A DNA stretch of 64,000 nucleotides, taken from positions 1,633,501-1,697,500 of the forward strand of contig NZ_CP157794.1 in the NCBI RefSeq assembly GCF_040111675.1, written 5' to 3'. Positions 36,726-44,919 of the stretch are shown here, in pieces. Position 1 is the first letter of the stretch. The number at the start of each line of letters is the position of its first letter. Both the position numbers and the translations under genes were made by a program. This DNA is from Salinarimonas sp. (GTDB taxonomy: Bacteria > Pseudomonadota > Alphaproteobacteria > Rhizobiales > Beijerinckiaceae). Under the pieces are notes generated by a model. The model searched no databases. It was not told the origin of the DNA and worked only from the letters and a program-made list of their open reading frames with translations.

Positions 36726-36913
36726 GGGGAGGGCGTTTCGGCCCGCTATCCCCGCAATTCCCACAGGCCCGTCCCCAGCCCCGCGCCCGCGACCGCGCGG
36801 CCGCGTCTGCGGCCTTGCGTCGGCCCGCGGGCGCGGCTATCGCAACCCTCCGACATCGCCCGCGCGAGAGCCGCAGCCCGGCCGCGCCGTTCATCTCGAG
36901 AAGGATCGCCACC

Positions 36914-37168
36914 ATGGTCGCAGACGTCGCCGATTCCGGGGTCGCCGCCGACGAGCTCCGCCAGTTCATCGAGCGCATCGAGCGGCTGGAGGAGGAGAAG
37001 GCCGGCATCCAGTCGGACATCAAGGACGTCTTCGCCGAGCTGAAGGGTCGCGGCTTCGACGCCAAGGCCGTGCGCCAGATCCTCAAGATCCGCAAGAAGG
37101 ACGCCTCCGAGCGCCAGGAGGAGGAGGCGATCCTCGAGCTCTACATGCAGGCGCTCGGCATGGCGTGA
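36914..37168 (+). CDS. gapR: GapR-like nucleoid-associated protein (DUF2312)
   Basis: This 84-residue helical protein has the DUF2312 pattern [37 protein letters not shown] and [17 protein letters not shown]. GapR in Caulobacter is an essential protein that encircles overtwisted AT-rich DNA and stimulates type II topoisomerases. The upstream frame is open, but ATG 36914 gives exactly the family length. The 188 bases after lysR hold no gene. It is a strong marker of alphaproteobacteria. Confidence 0.95.
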   Translation: MVADVADSGVAADELRQFIERIERLEEEKAGIQSDIKDVFAELKGRGFDAKAVRQILKIRKKDASERQEEEAILELYMQALGMA

Positions 37169-37230
37169 GGCGCGCCGGCGCGGGACGGCGGGCTTGCCGG
37201 GCAGGCGCGCTTCGTTTACGCTCCGTTCTC

Positions 37231-38508
37231 ATGACGACACGCGCCGGCAGCGCCGATCTCCCCCTCCACGGCGGCCGCGTGCCGCATTGGCTCGGCGCGC
37301 GCATGTCGGCGCTGGGCGCCGTGATGGCCGAGGCGATCGTGCTGGAATACGGGCGCGACGAGTTCCTGCGCCGTCTCGCCCATCCGTTCTGGTTCCAGAG
37401 CTTCGGCGCCGTCATCGGCATGGACTGGCACTCGTCGGGCATCACGACGAGCGTGATCGGCGCCTTGAAGCGCGGGCTCGGGCCGAAGGCGCGCGAGCTC
37501 GGCATCCATGTCTGCGGCGGGCGCGGGCGGCATTCGCGGGCGACGCCGGCGGAGCTCCTCGCGGTCGCCGAGCGCACCGGGCTCGACGGCGATGCCCTCG
37601 CCAGGGCGAGCCGGCTCGTCGCCAAGGTCGATTCCGCGGCGGTGCAGGACGGGTTCGAGCTCTATCTCCACGGCTTCGTCGTCACCGACGACGGCCGATG
37701 GACGGTGATCCAGCAGGGCATGAACGGCGAGCGGCGGCAGGCGCGCCGCTACCATTGGCTCTCGGAGGGGCTGGAGAGCTTCGTCGACAGCCCGCACGCC
37801 GCCGTCGAGGGACGGGGGCAGGGCACGATCGTCAACCTCGCCGACCGGCGCGCCGCCGCCTCGCGCACGGGGCAGGTCGCGCTCCTCGCCGAGCTCGGGC
37901 CGGACCGGATCGTCGCCGAGGCGCTGAAGCTGGACGGCGGTGGCGCGGGCCAGCCCGCCCCGACGCCCGAGCCCCAGCCCGCGCAGCCGCTCCTGCCGCA
38001 TCTCGTCATGCCGCGCCACGAAGAGGTGCGTCCCGAGACCGTGGTCGCCCGCAGGCTCCACGGCGCCCTCGCCGCCGCGGCCGAGCGCGGGCCGGTCGAC
38101 TTCCCCGATCTCCTGATGACGCCCGGCGTCGGCGCGCGCACCGTGCTCTCGCTGGCGATGGTGGCCGAGGTGCTGCACGGCGCGCCCTGCCGCTTCAGCG
38201 ATCCCGCCCGCTTCTCGCTGGCCCATGGCGGCAAGGACCGCCATCCCTATCCGGTGCCCACCGCCGTCTACGACCGCACCATCGCCGTGATGAAATCCGC
38301 ATTGCGCAAGGCGCGGCTCGGCGAGGCGGAGGAACTCGCGGCGCTCCGCCGCCTCGACGACCAGGCCCGCCGGCTCGAGGCCGTGGCGGAGGGTCCGTCG
38401 GTGGACGCGTTCATGGCGCGGGAGCGGCGGATGTCGCCGGCATGTGGCGGGCGCAGCGTGTTCGGGTGGGAGAAGGGGGAGAGCGACGTGGCCGGGCCCG
38501 CGGCCTGA
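37231..38508 (+). CDS. DUF763 protein
   Basis: This 425-residue protein is of the conserved but uncharacterised DUF763 family, found in archaea and scattered bacteria. Blocks are ADLPLHGGRVPHWLGARM at the N terminus, WFQSFGAVIGMDWHSSGITT, LHGFVVTDDGRWTVIQQGMN and ARRYHWLSEGLESFVDSPH, followed by a Pro/Glu-rich linker near residue 250 and a helical C-terminal region. No signal peptide or membrane segment is visible. The Gly-Met-Asp-Trp-His cluster and His/Trp-rich blocks suggest an enzyme or nucleic-acid-binding role, but I cannot assign a function. ATG 37231 gives the family start; upstream in-frame codons have no ribosome binding site. Confidence 0.85.
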   Translation: MTTRAGSADLPLHGGRVPHWLGARMSALGAVMAEAIVLEYGRDEFLRRLAHPFWFQSFGAVIGMDWHSSGITTSVIGALKRGLGPKARELGIHVCGGRGRHSRATPAELLAVAERTGLDGDALARASRLVAKVDSAAVQDGFELYLHGFVVTDDGRWTVIQQGMNGERRQARRYHWLSEGLESFVDSPHAAVEGRGQGTIVNLADRRAAASRTGQVALLAELGPDRIVAEALKLDGGGAGQPAPTPEPQPAQPLLPHLVMPRHEEVRPETVVARRLHGALAAAAERGPVDFPDLLMTPGVGARTVLSLAMVAEVLHGAPCRFSDPARFSLAHGGKDRHPYPVPTAVYDRTIAVMKSALRKARLGEAEELAALRRLDDQARRLEAVAEGPSVDAFMARERRMSPACGGRSVFGWEKGESDVAGPAA

Positions 38509-38573
38509 GGGCGCGCCAACCATCCGGCGGCGCGAGGCGTTCCTCCGTCTGATCATCCAGACAGGAGCCCCCG

Positions 38574-39287
38574 ATGCCCGCCACCACCCCCGCCCCCGAC
38601 GACAAGGTCCTCCTCGTCACCGGCGCCTCCTCCGGCATCGGCGCCGCGACCGCGCGCGCTGCGGCGGGGGAGGGGTGGCGCGTGGCGCTGGCGGCGCGCT
38701 CGGTGGAGAAGCTCGAGGCTCTCGTCTCGGAGATCGGGGCGGATCGCGCCGCCGCCTTTCCCTGCGACGTGACGGACTATGCCGACCAGGAGCGCATGGC
38801 CGCCGCGGTCGTGGAGCGCTTCGGCCGGATCGACGCCGTCTTCGCCAATGCCGGCACGGGAGGCGCGCCCGGCGGCTTCTCCGGCGCGCCGCCGGAGAGC
38901 TGGCGCAAGCTGGTCGACGTCAATATCCTCGGCGTCGCCTACACGCTGCGCGCGACTTTGGCCCATCTGAAGGCGGCGCGCGGGCACGTGCTGATCACCG
39001 GCTCCGTCGCCGGGCGGCGGGTGCTGGCGGGCTCGATGTACGCCGCCTCGAAATGGGCGGTCACCGCCATCGGCTACAATCTGCGCGAGGAGCTGCGCGG
39101 CACGGGCGTGCGGGTGACCTTGATCGAGCCCGGCATGGTCGACACGGCGTTCTTCGACGAGCCGAAGCCGGATGCGCTCCGCCCGGAGGACGTCGCCCGC
39201 AGCGTCGTCTACGCGCTGGCCCAGCCGCCGGGCGTCGACGTGCACGAGCTGACCATCCTGCCGACGCCGCCGGTGGAGGAGGGGTGA
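38574..39287 (+). CDS. SDR-family oxidoreductase
   Basis: This 237-residue classical short-chain dehydrogenase/reductase has TGASSGIGAATARA near residue 17, FANAGTGGAPGG, the catalytic Ser in ITGSVAGRRVLAGS, and YAASK with the Tyr and Lys. IEPGMVDTAFFDEPKPD follows. The ending, ALAQPPGVDVHELTILPT, is typical of the YdfG/serine 3-dehydrogenase-like group. ACAGGAG precedes the ATG. It is monocistronic as far as can be seen. The substrate is unknown; relatives reduce short hydroxy acids or act on serine. Confidence 0.88.
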   Translation: MPATTPAPDDKVLLVTGASSGIGAATARAAAGEGWRVALAARSVEKLEALVSEIGADRAAAFPCDVTDYADQERMAAAVVERFGRIDAVFANAGTGGAPGGFSGAPPESWRKLVDVNILGVAYTLRATLAHLKAARGHVLITGSVAGRRVLAGSMYAASKWAVTAIGYNLREELRGTGVRVTLIEPGMVDTAFFDEPKPDALRPEDVARSVVYALAQPPGVDVHELTILPTPPVEEG

Positions 39288-39291
39288 CCGT

Positions 39292-39534
39292 TCAGATGCC
39301 CGGCGCCGAGCCGGTGTCAGGCGAGTTTCCGTCGGCTCCGGCTTCGGAGGGGGACCCGGACGGCTGCCAGTTCGACTTGCCGCCATGCGCGATCTCGCGG
39401 CGGTCGCCACCGAAGGCGCGCGAGACGCTCCGATAGCCGGGCAGGGACTCCATGGCCAGGACGTCGGGGCTCTGGCTGAGCTGCCGCGTCTGCTCCGTGA
39501 TCCTCATGATCACATCCCTGGCTACCCTCTGCAT
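39292..39534 (-). CDS. Small protein of unknown function next to the nitrilase-like gene
   Basis: This is an 80-residue frame beginning MQRVARDVIMRITEQTRQLS and ending in a Gly/Ser/Pro-rich tail. GGAGGAA stands 6 bases before ATG 39534, and TTGCTT-N16-TATATT promoter hexamers lie at 39558-39585, so it looks like a real, independently transcribed gene rather than a shadow. The N-terminal 50 residues are charged and helical, and the C-terminal 30 look disordered. It lies 125 bases after the stop of the nitrilase-superfamily gene on the same strand. I do not recognise a family. Confidence 0.55.
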   Translation of the reverse strand: MQRVARDVIMRITEQTRQLSQSPDVLAMESLPGYRSVSRAFGGDRREIAHGGKSNWQPSGSPSEAGADGNSPDTGSAPGI

Positions 39535-39557
39535 GGATTCCTCCGATAGTCCTCGGC

Positions 39558-39585
39558 AATATAGGCCGTACAAGAATTGAAGCAA
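39558..39585 (-). promoter_or_regulatory. Probable sigma70 promoter of the 80-residue gene
   Basis: On the minus strand TTGCTT (39580-39585) and TATATT (39558-39563) are separated by 16 bases, 24 bases before the ATG. It is AT-rich compared with its surroundings. Confidence 0.55.
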
Positions 39586-39658
39586 GCTGAACGCGCATCG
39601 TAAAGACGCGTTCGACGTGCCCCGGGGTGCATGCGCCATCCGCGGCGAAGCGACGCAA

Positions 39659-41572
39659 TCATGGGCGGCATGCCACGTCCTCTGCGCCCAGGACCCCGCC
39701 GAAGGCGCCGGGGTCCGGGAGGCAGACCGGCGCGTGATTTTCGTAGCGCCAGGCGACAGCCCTGTCGTCCTCTCTCCCGTCGAGCGTGACGTCCGACACG
39801 CGGACAGCCGAGAGGGTCAGCCTGACTGCATGTGCCCCGTAGGGGCAGGCTATCTCGATCGGTGCGCCCGCATCGTCGCGCCAAAGCGCTACCACCCGGT
39901 CGCTTCCGTTCGTCGATAGGCGACGAGACGTCCGGTGCTGCCTCGTCATCAGCGCACGGGAGGTCAGCGTCAGGACCGCGCTTCCCGGGTCTTCGGCGAG
40001 CACCGTTGCGTAACGCGCGGGCCAGCGCGCGCGCAGCTGAGGCGCGTCCATCAACAGCGCGAAGACGATGTTCGGGCCGACAGCCCGAAGCAGCTCCTGG
40101 CAAGGGTCGACGCGCGCGAGGTCCTCGCAGATCATCGCGCTGATGACGGTCCCGGGACGTACGACCGCGAAGTCGACGCGTCGGCTCAGCAGGTCGATGT
40201 TCTCCCACCAGAGACATGACGGGTCGAGAAAGCCTTCGAGCCCATACTCCAGGATCTGATAGCGATCGAGGCGCCAACGATGATGCTTCTCGCGCTGGGT
40301 GAGAAGGCCCGGATGCTTGGACTGACCCGATTTGTCCTGGAAGAGAGTCATCGAGACGAAATTGCCCGAGCGAATCTCTCCATTGTCGTCTTCGCTCTCG
40401 GACACCCCCGCGATCAGAAACTCGATTTCCGGAAGGCGCTTGATGAGTACATCGCGCAGGCGCTGATAGGTATCTGAATCGAGCGCGAGTTCAGGAAAAA
40501 TGACTCCATGTATATTGCTGCATTCGTTCTTGGCCGCATGGATCAGATTTTCTGTGAAATGAGCGAGGGCATTTTGCATCGAGTTTCCGAGCCAAGTCTG
40601 CGCCAGCTCGAAATAGCCGAATCGCGATCGCCCGTTCATGTAGTCCGCTGCCGGCCTGAATGCGCTCCCCTCGATCGAGAACGGGAACGGCACCAGAAGG
40701 ATGTTCATTTGCTGCTCGAGCGCTGGAGGGCTTTCGAACAGAAACGGAAACCAGGCGCCGCGTGCGATTCCTCGCGCCGGCAGCAGGGCGAGGTGGTGAG
40801 ACAGGGATCGCAACGTGCACCCCACGGCCGCGGTTCGCGCTTTCGGCAGGACCGTGGCGACGTCCTGGTTGGCGGAGGACAGCGTCACGACGCCCGAATC
40901 GGGCCCTCGGACGAGGCCGCTCTCGTCGGTCGTCGTCTCCGCCGGCTGCCGGAGCTGCGCGCCGTAGTTGCTCGCGAATAGCCGCTCCAGCCAGCTGGGC
41001 TGTTCACCGTCCTTCGTCTCCGGGACGCGCCAGCCATATTCCAGCGCAGCCTCGTCGGCTGCGATGAAGAGGCTCAAAGCGGGGCTCCACCAGTCCGGCG
41101 GAGGCGAGCCGTAGGAGAGTGTCCTGAAGACCGGCTCGTCTGCGCAGGCCTCGAAAACGGCGTCCCACCACGCGTACAGTCGCGTCAGCGGCGCGCCCGC
41201 GCCACGCAACCAGCGGCCGAATACCTTCGGATCATCGGCTTTATAGTTCGTCTTCGGCTCGAAGGCGCGCCAAGCCGCGGCGACTTTGCCCGCTTCGTCG
41301 CGCATCGCCGCATCGACCTGGATCTGCCTCATAGGGCCGGCGCCGGTGCGCTCCGACACGACGTGGTGGTAGGCTCCGCTGAGCTCCAGCAAGTAGGCCG
41401 ACGCGGCGAACACATCGGGCGGGAGCATCGGCGGCGTGACGTACGCTCGCGGAGGCCGCCCCTTCCGATCGGGAAACGACATGTACGGGAGCTGCCCGTC
41501 GACATACGGGAACAGAGACTGAAGCGCCGCTTTGACGGTGCGCGCCGCCGTACCATTGATCGCGTCACCCAT
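39659..41572 (-). CDS. Large nitrilase-superfamily (carbon-nitrogen hydrolase) protein with unknown N-terminal half
   Basis: This 637-residue protein contains, from about residue 285, a carbon-nitrogen hydrolase fold starting at NILLVPFPFSIEG. The catalytic triad is visible: Glu361 in VIFPELALD, Lys429 in REKHHRWRLD and Cys482 in ISAMICEDLARVD. The first 280 residues are rich in Trp and Ala and match no family I recognise. ATG 41572 is preferred over TTG 41590 (GGGGG upstream). Base composition is lower in GC than its neighbours. No biosynthetic genes are adjacent. Nitrilase domains fused to other modules occur in some phage-defence proteins (for example DRT1 reverse transcriptases), but no reverse transcriptase motif is visible here. 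Confidence 0.75.
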   Translation of the reverse strand: MGDAINGTAARTVKAALQSLFPYVDGQLPYMSFPDRKGRPPRAYVTPPMLPPDVFAASAYLLELSGAYHHVVSERTGAGPMRQIQVDAAMRDEAGKVAAAWRAFEPKTNYKADDPKVFGRWLRGAGAPLTRLYAWWDAVFEACADEPVFRTLSYGSPPPDWWSPALSLFIAADEAALEYGWRVPETKDGEQPSWLERLFASNYGAQLRQPAETTTDESGLVRGPDSGVVTLSSANQDVATVLPKARTAAVGCTLRSLSHHLALLPARGIARGAWFPFLFESPPALEQQMNILLVPFPFSIEGSAFRPAADYMNGRSRFGYFELAQTWLGNSMQNALAHFTENLIHAAKNECSNIHGVIFPELALDSDTYQRLRDVLIKRLPEIEFLIAGVSESEDDNGEIRSGNFVSMTLFQDKSGQSKHPGLLTQREKHHRWRLDRYQILEYGLEGFLDPSCLWWENIDLLSRRVDFAVVRPGTVISAMICEDLARVDPCQELLRAVGPNIVFALLMDAPQLRARWPARYATVLAEDPGSAVLTLTSRALMTRQHRTSRRLSTNGSDRVVALWRDDAGAPIEIACPYGAHAVRLTLSAVRVSDVTLDGREDDRAVAWRYENHAPVCLPDPGAFGGVLGAEDVACRP

Positions 41573-41809
41573 GTCGCTGCCCCCAGCCAAGGTGGTGCAC
41601 GTTGCTACTGCGTGCTTTCTAAGGAATTGTCAACTGAAAGAGGCTGCCTTGCGCTCGTGGTGAAGAGAGCAGTGGCGAGGAGGGGAGACGCCGTCTGTCG
41701 TCGACGGATCGGGCCCGAGCCGCCCGCCTTCGGGTTTCGCCCGATCCCGCTCCCCGAACGCTCTGGTAAGCTCGCGGGCCCGGACGCCGCTTCCCCCCGG
41801 AGCTTCGCC

Positions 41810-41983
41810 ATGGCCGCCTTCGTTCTCGCCCTCGTCCTGCCTTTCCTCGCCCTGTTCCTGCTGAGACGCCCGATCGCGGGCACGGTCGCGCTCGTCCTGC
41901 AGGCGACGATCCTGCTGTGGCCCGTGGCCACCGTGTGGGCGCTCGTCGCCCAGCGCGCGGCGGACGACGCGGCGGCCTCCTGA
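41810..41983 (+). CDS. Small two-helix membrane protein (Pmp3/YqaE-like)
   Basis: This 57-residue protein is almost entirely two hydrophobic helices, AAFVLALVLPFLALFLL and GTVALVLQATILLWPVATVW, joined by RRPIA. The form and the LPFLALFL/QATILLWP pattern resemble the Pmp3/YqaE proteolipid family linked to membrane potential and salt stress. The ribosome binding site is weak (GGAGC). A strong hairpin terminator follows within 10 bases, supporting a real transcription unit. Confidence 0.6.
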   Translation: MAAFVLALVLPFLALFLLRRPIAGTVALVLQATILLWPVATVWALVAQRAADDAAAS

Positions 41984-41991
41984 ACGCGCGA

Positions 41992-42022
41992 GCGCCCGCC
42001 GGAGGATCTCTCCGGCGGGCGC
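41992..42022. terminator. Bidirectional hairpin terminator
   Basis: GCGCCCGCCGGAG pairs perfectly over 13 bp with CTCCGGCGGGCGC around a 5-base loop. It sits between the convergent small membrane protein gene and the duplicated secreted-protein gene. No strong T run follows on either side. Confidence 0.75.
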
Positions 42023-42045
42023 CGTGCGCGTGGGGGCGGATGGGC

Positions 42046-42297
42046 TCAGCTGTTGTCTTCGGCCATCATCCGGATCGTCTCGTGGGCGGCCCAGAAGGGC
42101 GCCTCGCCGACGGCGACCGGGGCCGGCGTCGCGATGGAGCCGGTGACGTTCACGTCCGGGGCCGCGCCGCGCTGGAGCTGGAAGAAGGCGTCCTTCTGCT
42201 GGGGCGCGTCGTAGAGGGTGACCTCGGAGGGGGCGGCGAGGGCCGAGCCGGCGAAGAGGGCGACAGCGGCGGCGGTGGCGAGAGCGAGCTTGGTCAT
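42046..42297 (-). CDS. Small secreted protein of unknown function, tandem copy B
   Basis: This 83-residue protein has a Sec signal peptide (MTKLALATAAAVALFAGSALA, cut after ALA) and a mature part of about 62 residues: APSEVTLYDAPQQKDAFF, QLQRGAAPDVNVTGS, and a C terminus WAAHETIRMMAEDNS. It is about 73/83 identical to the next gene upstream (42354-42605), with most differences in the last 22 residues. AGGAG precedes the start. No Cys is present. I do not recognise a family beyond small periplasmic hypothetical proteins of Rhizobiales. Confidence 0.75.
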   Translation of the reverse strand: MTKLALATAAAVALFAGSALAAPSEVTLYDAPQQKDAFFQLQRGAAPDVNVTGSIATPAPVAVGEAPFWAAHETIRMMAEDNS

Positions 42298-42353
42298 GGT
42301 GGTGTCTCCTGTGGGATGTGCGCCTGTGGGGGCGTCGGGTCGGATTGGCGGGA

Positions 42354-42605
42354 TCAGCTGTTGTTCTGGGCGTCGATGCGGATCTGCTCGTGGGCGGCCC
42401 AGAAGGGGACCTCGTCGGCGACGACCGGTGCCGGCGTCGCGATGGAGCCGGTGACGTTCACGTCCGGGGCCGCGCCGCGCTGGAGCTGGAAGAAGGCGTC
42501 CTTCTGCTGGGGCGCGTCGTAGAGGGTGACCTCGGACGGGGCGGCGAGGGCCGAGCCGGCGAACAGGGCGGCGGCGGCGGCGGTGGCGAGAGCGAGCTTG
42601 GTCAT
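42354..42605 (-). CDS. Small secreted protein of unknown function, tandem copy A
   Basis: This is an 83-residue duplicate of 42046-42297, lying 308 bases away. The signal peptide, the mature N-terminal 40 residues and even the upstream AGGAGACACC leader are the same. The differences cluster at VVADEV versus AVGEA and in the end IRIDAQNNS versus IRMMAEDNS. Because the offset is not a multiple of three, the copies are in different frames and are separate genes. The 247 bases upstream hold no gene and probably the shared promoter. Confidence 0.75.
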   Translation of the reverse strand: MTKLALATAAAAALFAGSALAAPSEVTLYDAPQQKDAFFQLQRGAAPDVNVTGSIATPAPVVADEVPFWAAHEQIRIDAQNNS

Positions 42606-42852
42606 GGTGGTGTCTCCTGGGGTTGGGAGCGGACGCTGCGTCCGTCTCGATGCCCCTTACTTCGCTCGTTCCGCGGAAAACGCACGGCCCCGCTTCGCAC
42701 GGTCTTTCTTGCGTCTGTGCAAGTAACGAGGCGGATGTGAGGAGCGAACGGGGGTGTTCGTCGCCGGCATGCGCGCCTGGACGCATTTTCCTCCTTCGTG
42801 TTCCCCCGACCGCACGCGGCGCGCCGCCGCGGCGGGTGCGGTCACGCAGCGT

Positions 42853-43332
42853 TCACGAATCCGTGTTCATGCAAAGTGCGGACGGCGCCAGCCGCCGCGG
42901 CATCCAGTATTCCGCCACCGGCTCCGGCAGGGCGGCGTCGCGCTCCAGAACGCGGCGGATGGTCCAGAGGTGGCGCACGAGCCGCTCGAGCGCCGGGCCC
43001 GGGGCCTCGTCGGCGACAGCGACCATCTCCGCCTCGCCCGCGGCCAGCACGAGCGCGAGCAGCGCCCCCTCCCGCGAGCCGACCGAGAGATACGCCGCCC
43101 GCGTGGCGAGGCGGTCGAGCGCCCGCCCGAGCCGGTCCATCTCCGCATGCGCCGCCTGTCGCTCGTCCGGGGTGGGCGCGTCGATCGCCCGGCCGTCGCA
43201 GAGGTGCTTGCGGGCGATCATCGCGTCGGCCTCGCGGGCGAGGGCTCGGAGGGGGCAGTCTGCGTGGGGGTGGTCGGGCCGCGCGAACGGGCTCGCGGCC
43301 GCGGGGGCGGCCGGGATCGGGGAGGGGACCAT
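42853..43332 (-). CDS. Hypothetical protein (helical, His/Cys-containing)
   Basis: This 159-residue protein has a Pro/Ala-rich N terminus (MVPSPIPAAPAAASPFARPD), then a mostly helical body with CPLRALAREADAMIARKHLCDGR and long Ala/Leu/Glu helices, and the end EPVAEYWMPRRLAPS. AAGGAG lies 6 bases before ATG 43332, and a TTGAC promoter lies about 100 bases upstream in the gap shared with the XRE regulator. I do not recognise the family. Divergent arrangement suggests that the XRE protein controls it. Confidence 0.6.
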   Translation of the reverse strand: MVPSPIPAAPAAASPFARPDHPHADCPLRALAREADAMIARKHLCDGRAIDAPTPDERQAAHAEMDRLGRALDRLATRAAYLSVGSREGALLALVLAAGEAEMVAVADEAPGPALERLVRHLWTIRRVLERDAALPEPVAEYWMPRRLAPSALCMNTDS

Positions 43333-43410
43333 GACGGGCTCCTTCGGGGCGAGCGGGTCTGGCGCGCGCGATGGCGCGCACGGGGGTGGCGGGGATCTCT
43401 TGATGCCATT

Positions 43411-43452
43411 AGTATCATACGGGCGGACCGCCCTCGTCAATACCAAAAGTAT
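43411..43452 (-). promoter_or_regulatory. Promoter and paired GTAT/ATAC repeats between hypothetical and XRE genes
   Basis: On the minus strand TTGACG (43435-43440) is followed by overlapping TATGAT and GATACT hexamers at 43411-43419. Two small palindromes, GTAT-C-ATAC (43412-43420) and ATAC-N5-GTAT (43440-43452), bracket it. They could be operator half-sites for the adjacent XRE protein. The assignment is by position only. Confidence 0.45.
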
Positions 43453-43476
43453 CGAAGCGATCTAGAAAGTGCGCCG

Positions 43477-43731
43477 ATGGCCGGCAATCCGCCCCGCATC
43501 ACCTCCGAGCAGGTCCGCGCCGCCCGCGGCCTCCTGCGCTGGACCCAGCAGAAGCTCGCCGAGGAATCAGGGGTCTCGCTCCCCACGATCAAGCGCCTCG
43601 AGGCCGAGGCGGGCCCGGTCGGCGGGCTCAACATGACCGCCACGACGCTGCGCCGCGCCTTCGAGGACGCGGGGGTGGTGTTCATCGACGCCAACGGGGG
43701 TGGGGTGGGAGTGCGATTCCGGGAGCGCTGA
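43477..43731 (+). CDS. XRE-family helix-turn-helix regulator
   Basis: This 84-residue single-domain DNA-binding protein has a helix-turn-helix, ARGLLRWTQQKLAEESGVSL followed by PTIKRLEAEAG, and the tail TATTLRRAFEDAGVVFIDAN typical of small alphaproteobacterial XRE proteins. It has no effector domain. It is divergent from the 159-residue hypothetical protein and only 132 bases upstream of the phosphatase-kinase operon on the same strand. It could regulate either side. Its high GC resembles the chromosome, unlike the kinase genes. Confidence 0.85.
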   Translation: MAGNPPRITSEQVRAARGLLRWTQQKLAEESGVSLPTIKRLEAEAGPVGGLNMTATTLRRAFEDAGVVFIDANGGGVGVRFRER

Positions 43732-43863
43732 CTTCGACTACGAGCCTCCCCGACTCGCCCAGTCCTCTGATAACGTGCTTGTGGAGCGTGCGTCGGTGCA
43801 CTACCCGTTCTCACGGTGGCATCGCCGCTTGGTGCGCATTGCTCGGGAGGCTGAGGAGTACAG

Positions 43864-44919
43864 GTGAGCGAAAAGAACCTTCTTTATCTCAGGGATTGGC
43901 TGTTCGAGGCAGTCCGAGACCGAGCAAGTCGCATCGTGCAGCCGCTAGGGATTTTCTTGGCGACGGACGTCGGCGTTGAGCGATCCGAGAACCAGGATCG
44001 TGTGGCCGTGATGTCCTGCGCCCGGCCGCCCGGAGAGAGTTTCGTTTGTGCCGCCCTTAGCGACGGCATGGGGGGAATGGTCAACGGTTCGGAGTGTGCG
44101 GCAATGACACTAGCCGCCTTGTTTCACTCGCTTCGCCGACATCAGGGCCCTTTCGAAGAGGCCTTGTTCCAAGCAGTGAATTTCGCCAACGAGCGAGTGT
44201 TCGAGTTCGCAAAGGGAAAAGGTGGTGCAACTTTATCAGCTATAATTGTTTCGGAAAATGCGACTTACGTGGTCAATGTTGGTGATAGCCGTGTCTACTC
44301 AACCAAAGAACAAAATCTCTTCCATTTAGCTCGTGAGACAAAGGATGATACCTTTGAAGAATTGTTCTCAAGGCCGAACCGCGGGCTCATTCAGTATGTT
44401 GGTATCGGCGAGGGGCTTGTTCCACATATTGGGCGACTCGATCCTGACATAGCAACAATATACATAACATCAGATGGAATTCATTATCTAGATCAGCACC
44501 TATTAACGGAAATGATTCGAAAGGCTCCCGAACCCAAGGCTGCCGCGGAGCGGCTCGTTGCTCTCGCGAGGTGGTTCGGGGGACACGACAACGGATCCAT
44601 TGTGGCGTTGCGGCCCAAGGAGATTCAACCGGAACTCGTCGCCCGAGACCTACCCATCATTGAAATTTGGAGCGTGACTGATAAACTGACTATCATGATC
44701 GATGAAGCGCGTGTTGCGAATCGGCCTATCTCCGATAGAAGAGGCAGGGAGGGCGATCAAACTCCGGATGAGCGGTTGAAGCCGAAGGGGCGACCGACCA
44801 GACCTGGGCGCTCGTCACGCCGGAAGAAGCGCGACACCAGCCAGTCAGCGGGTCGAGACCAGTTGCGCATTGAGGTTGAGCAAATTACTGGGAGCCACGA
44901 TGATATTGATCGCGAATAG
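43864..44919 (+). CDS. PP2C-family Ser/Thr phosphatase of a three-gene kinase operon
   Basis: This 351-residue metal-dependent phosphatase has the PP2C motifs in order: ERSENQDRV (Asp45), LSDGMGGMVNG (Asp67, residues 66-74), GGATLSAIIV, YVVNVGDSRVYS, YITSDGIHYL and GGHDNGSIVAL. All the metal-binding Asp are intact. After the catalytic domain (to about residue 255) comes a linker and a strongly basic, Arg/Lys/Ser-rich tail of about 75 residues with no recognised fold. GTG 43864 follows GAGGAG. Its last 20 bases overlap the first kinase gene. GC is clearly lower and codon use different from the chromosome, indicating transfer. Confidence 0.93.
   Translation: MSEKNLLYLRDWLFEAVRDRASRIVQPLGIFLATDVGVERSENQDRVAVMSCARPPGESFVCAALSDGMGGMVNGSECAAMTLAALFHSLRRHQGPFEEALFQAVNFANERVFEFAKGKGGATLSAIIVSENATYVVNVGDSRVYSTKEQNLFHLARETKDDTFEELFSRPNRGLIQYVGIGEGLVPHIGRLDPDIATIYITSDGIHYLDQHLLTEMIRKAPEPKAAAERLVALARWFGGHDNGSIVALRPKEIQPELVARDLPIIEIWSVTDKLTIMIDEARVANRPISDRRGREGDQTPDERLKPKGRPTRPGRSSRRKKRDTSQSAGRDQLRIEVEQITGSHDDIDRE

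Noticed and set aside
39659..41572. Reading the nitrilase-like protein as a DRT1-type reverse transcriptase fusion
   Set aside because: The N-terminal half lacks the YxDD-type reverse transcriptase motif and other RT blocks, so only the nitrilase half is shared.
42046..42786. A single 246-codon frame covering both copies of the small secreted protein
   Set aside because: The two copies are in different frames; the upstream part of this frame is a shadow of copy A, and each copy has its own ribosome binding site and signal peptide.
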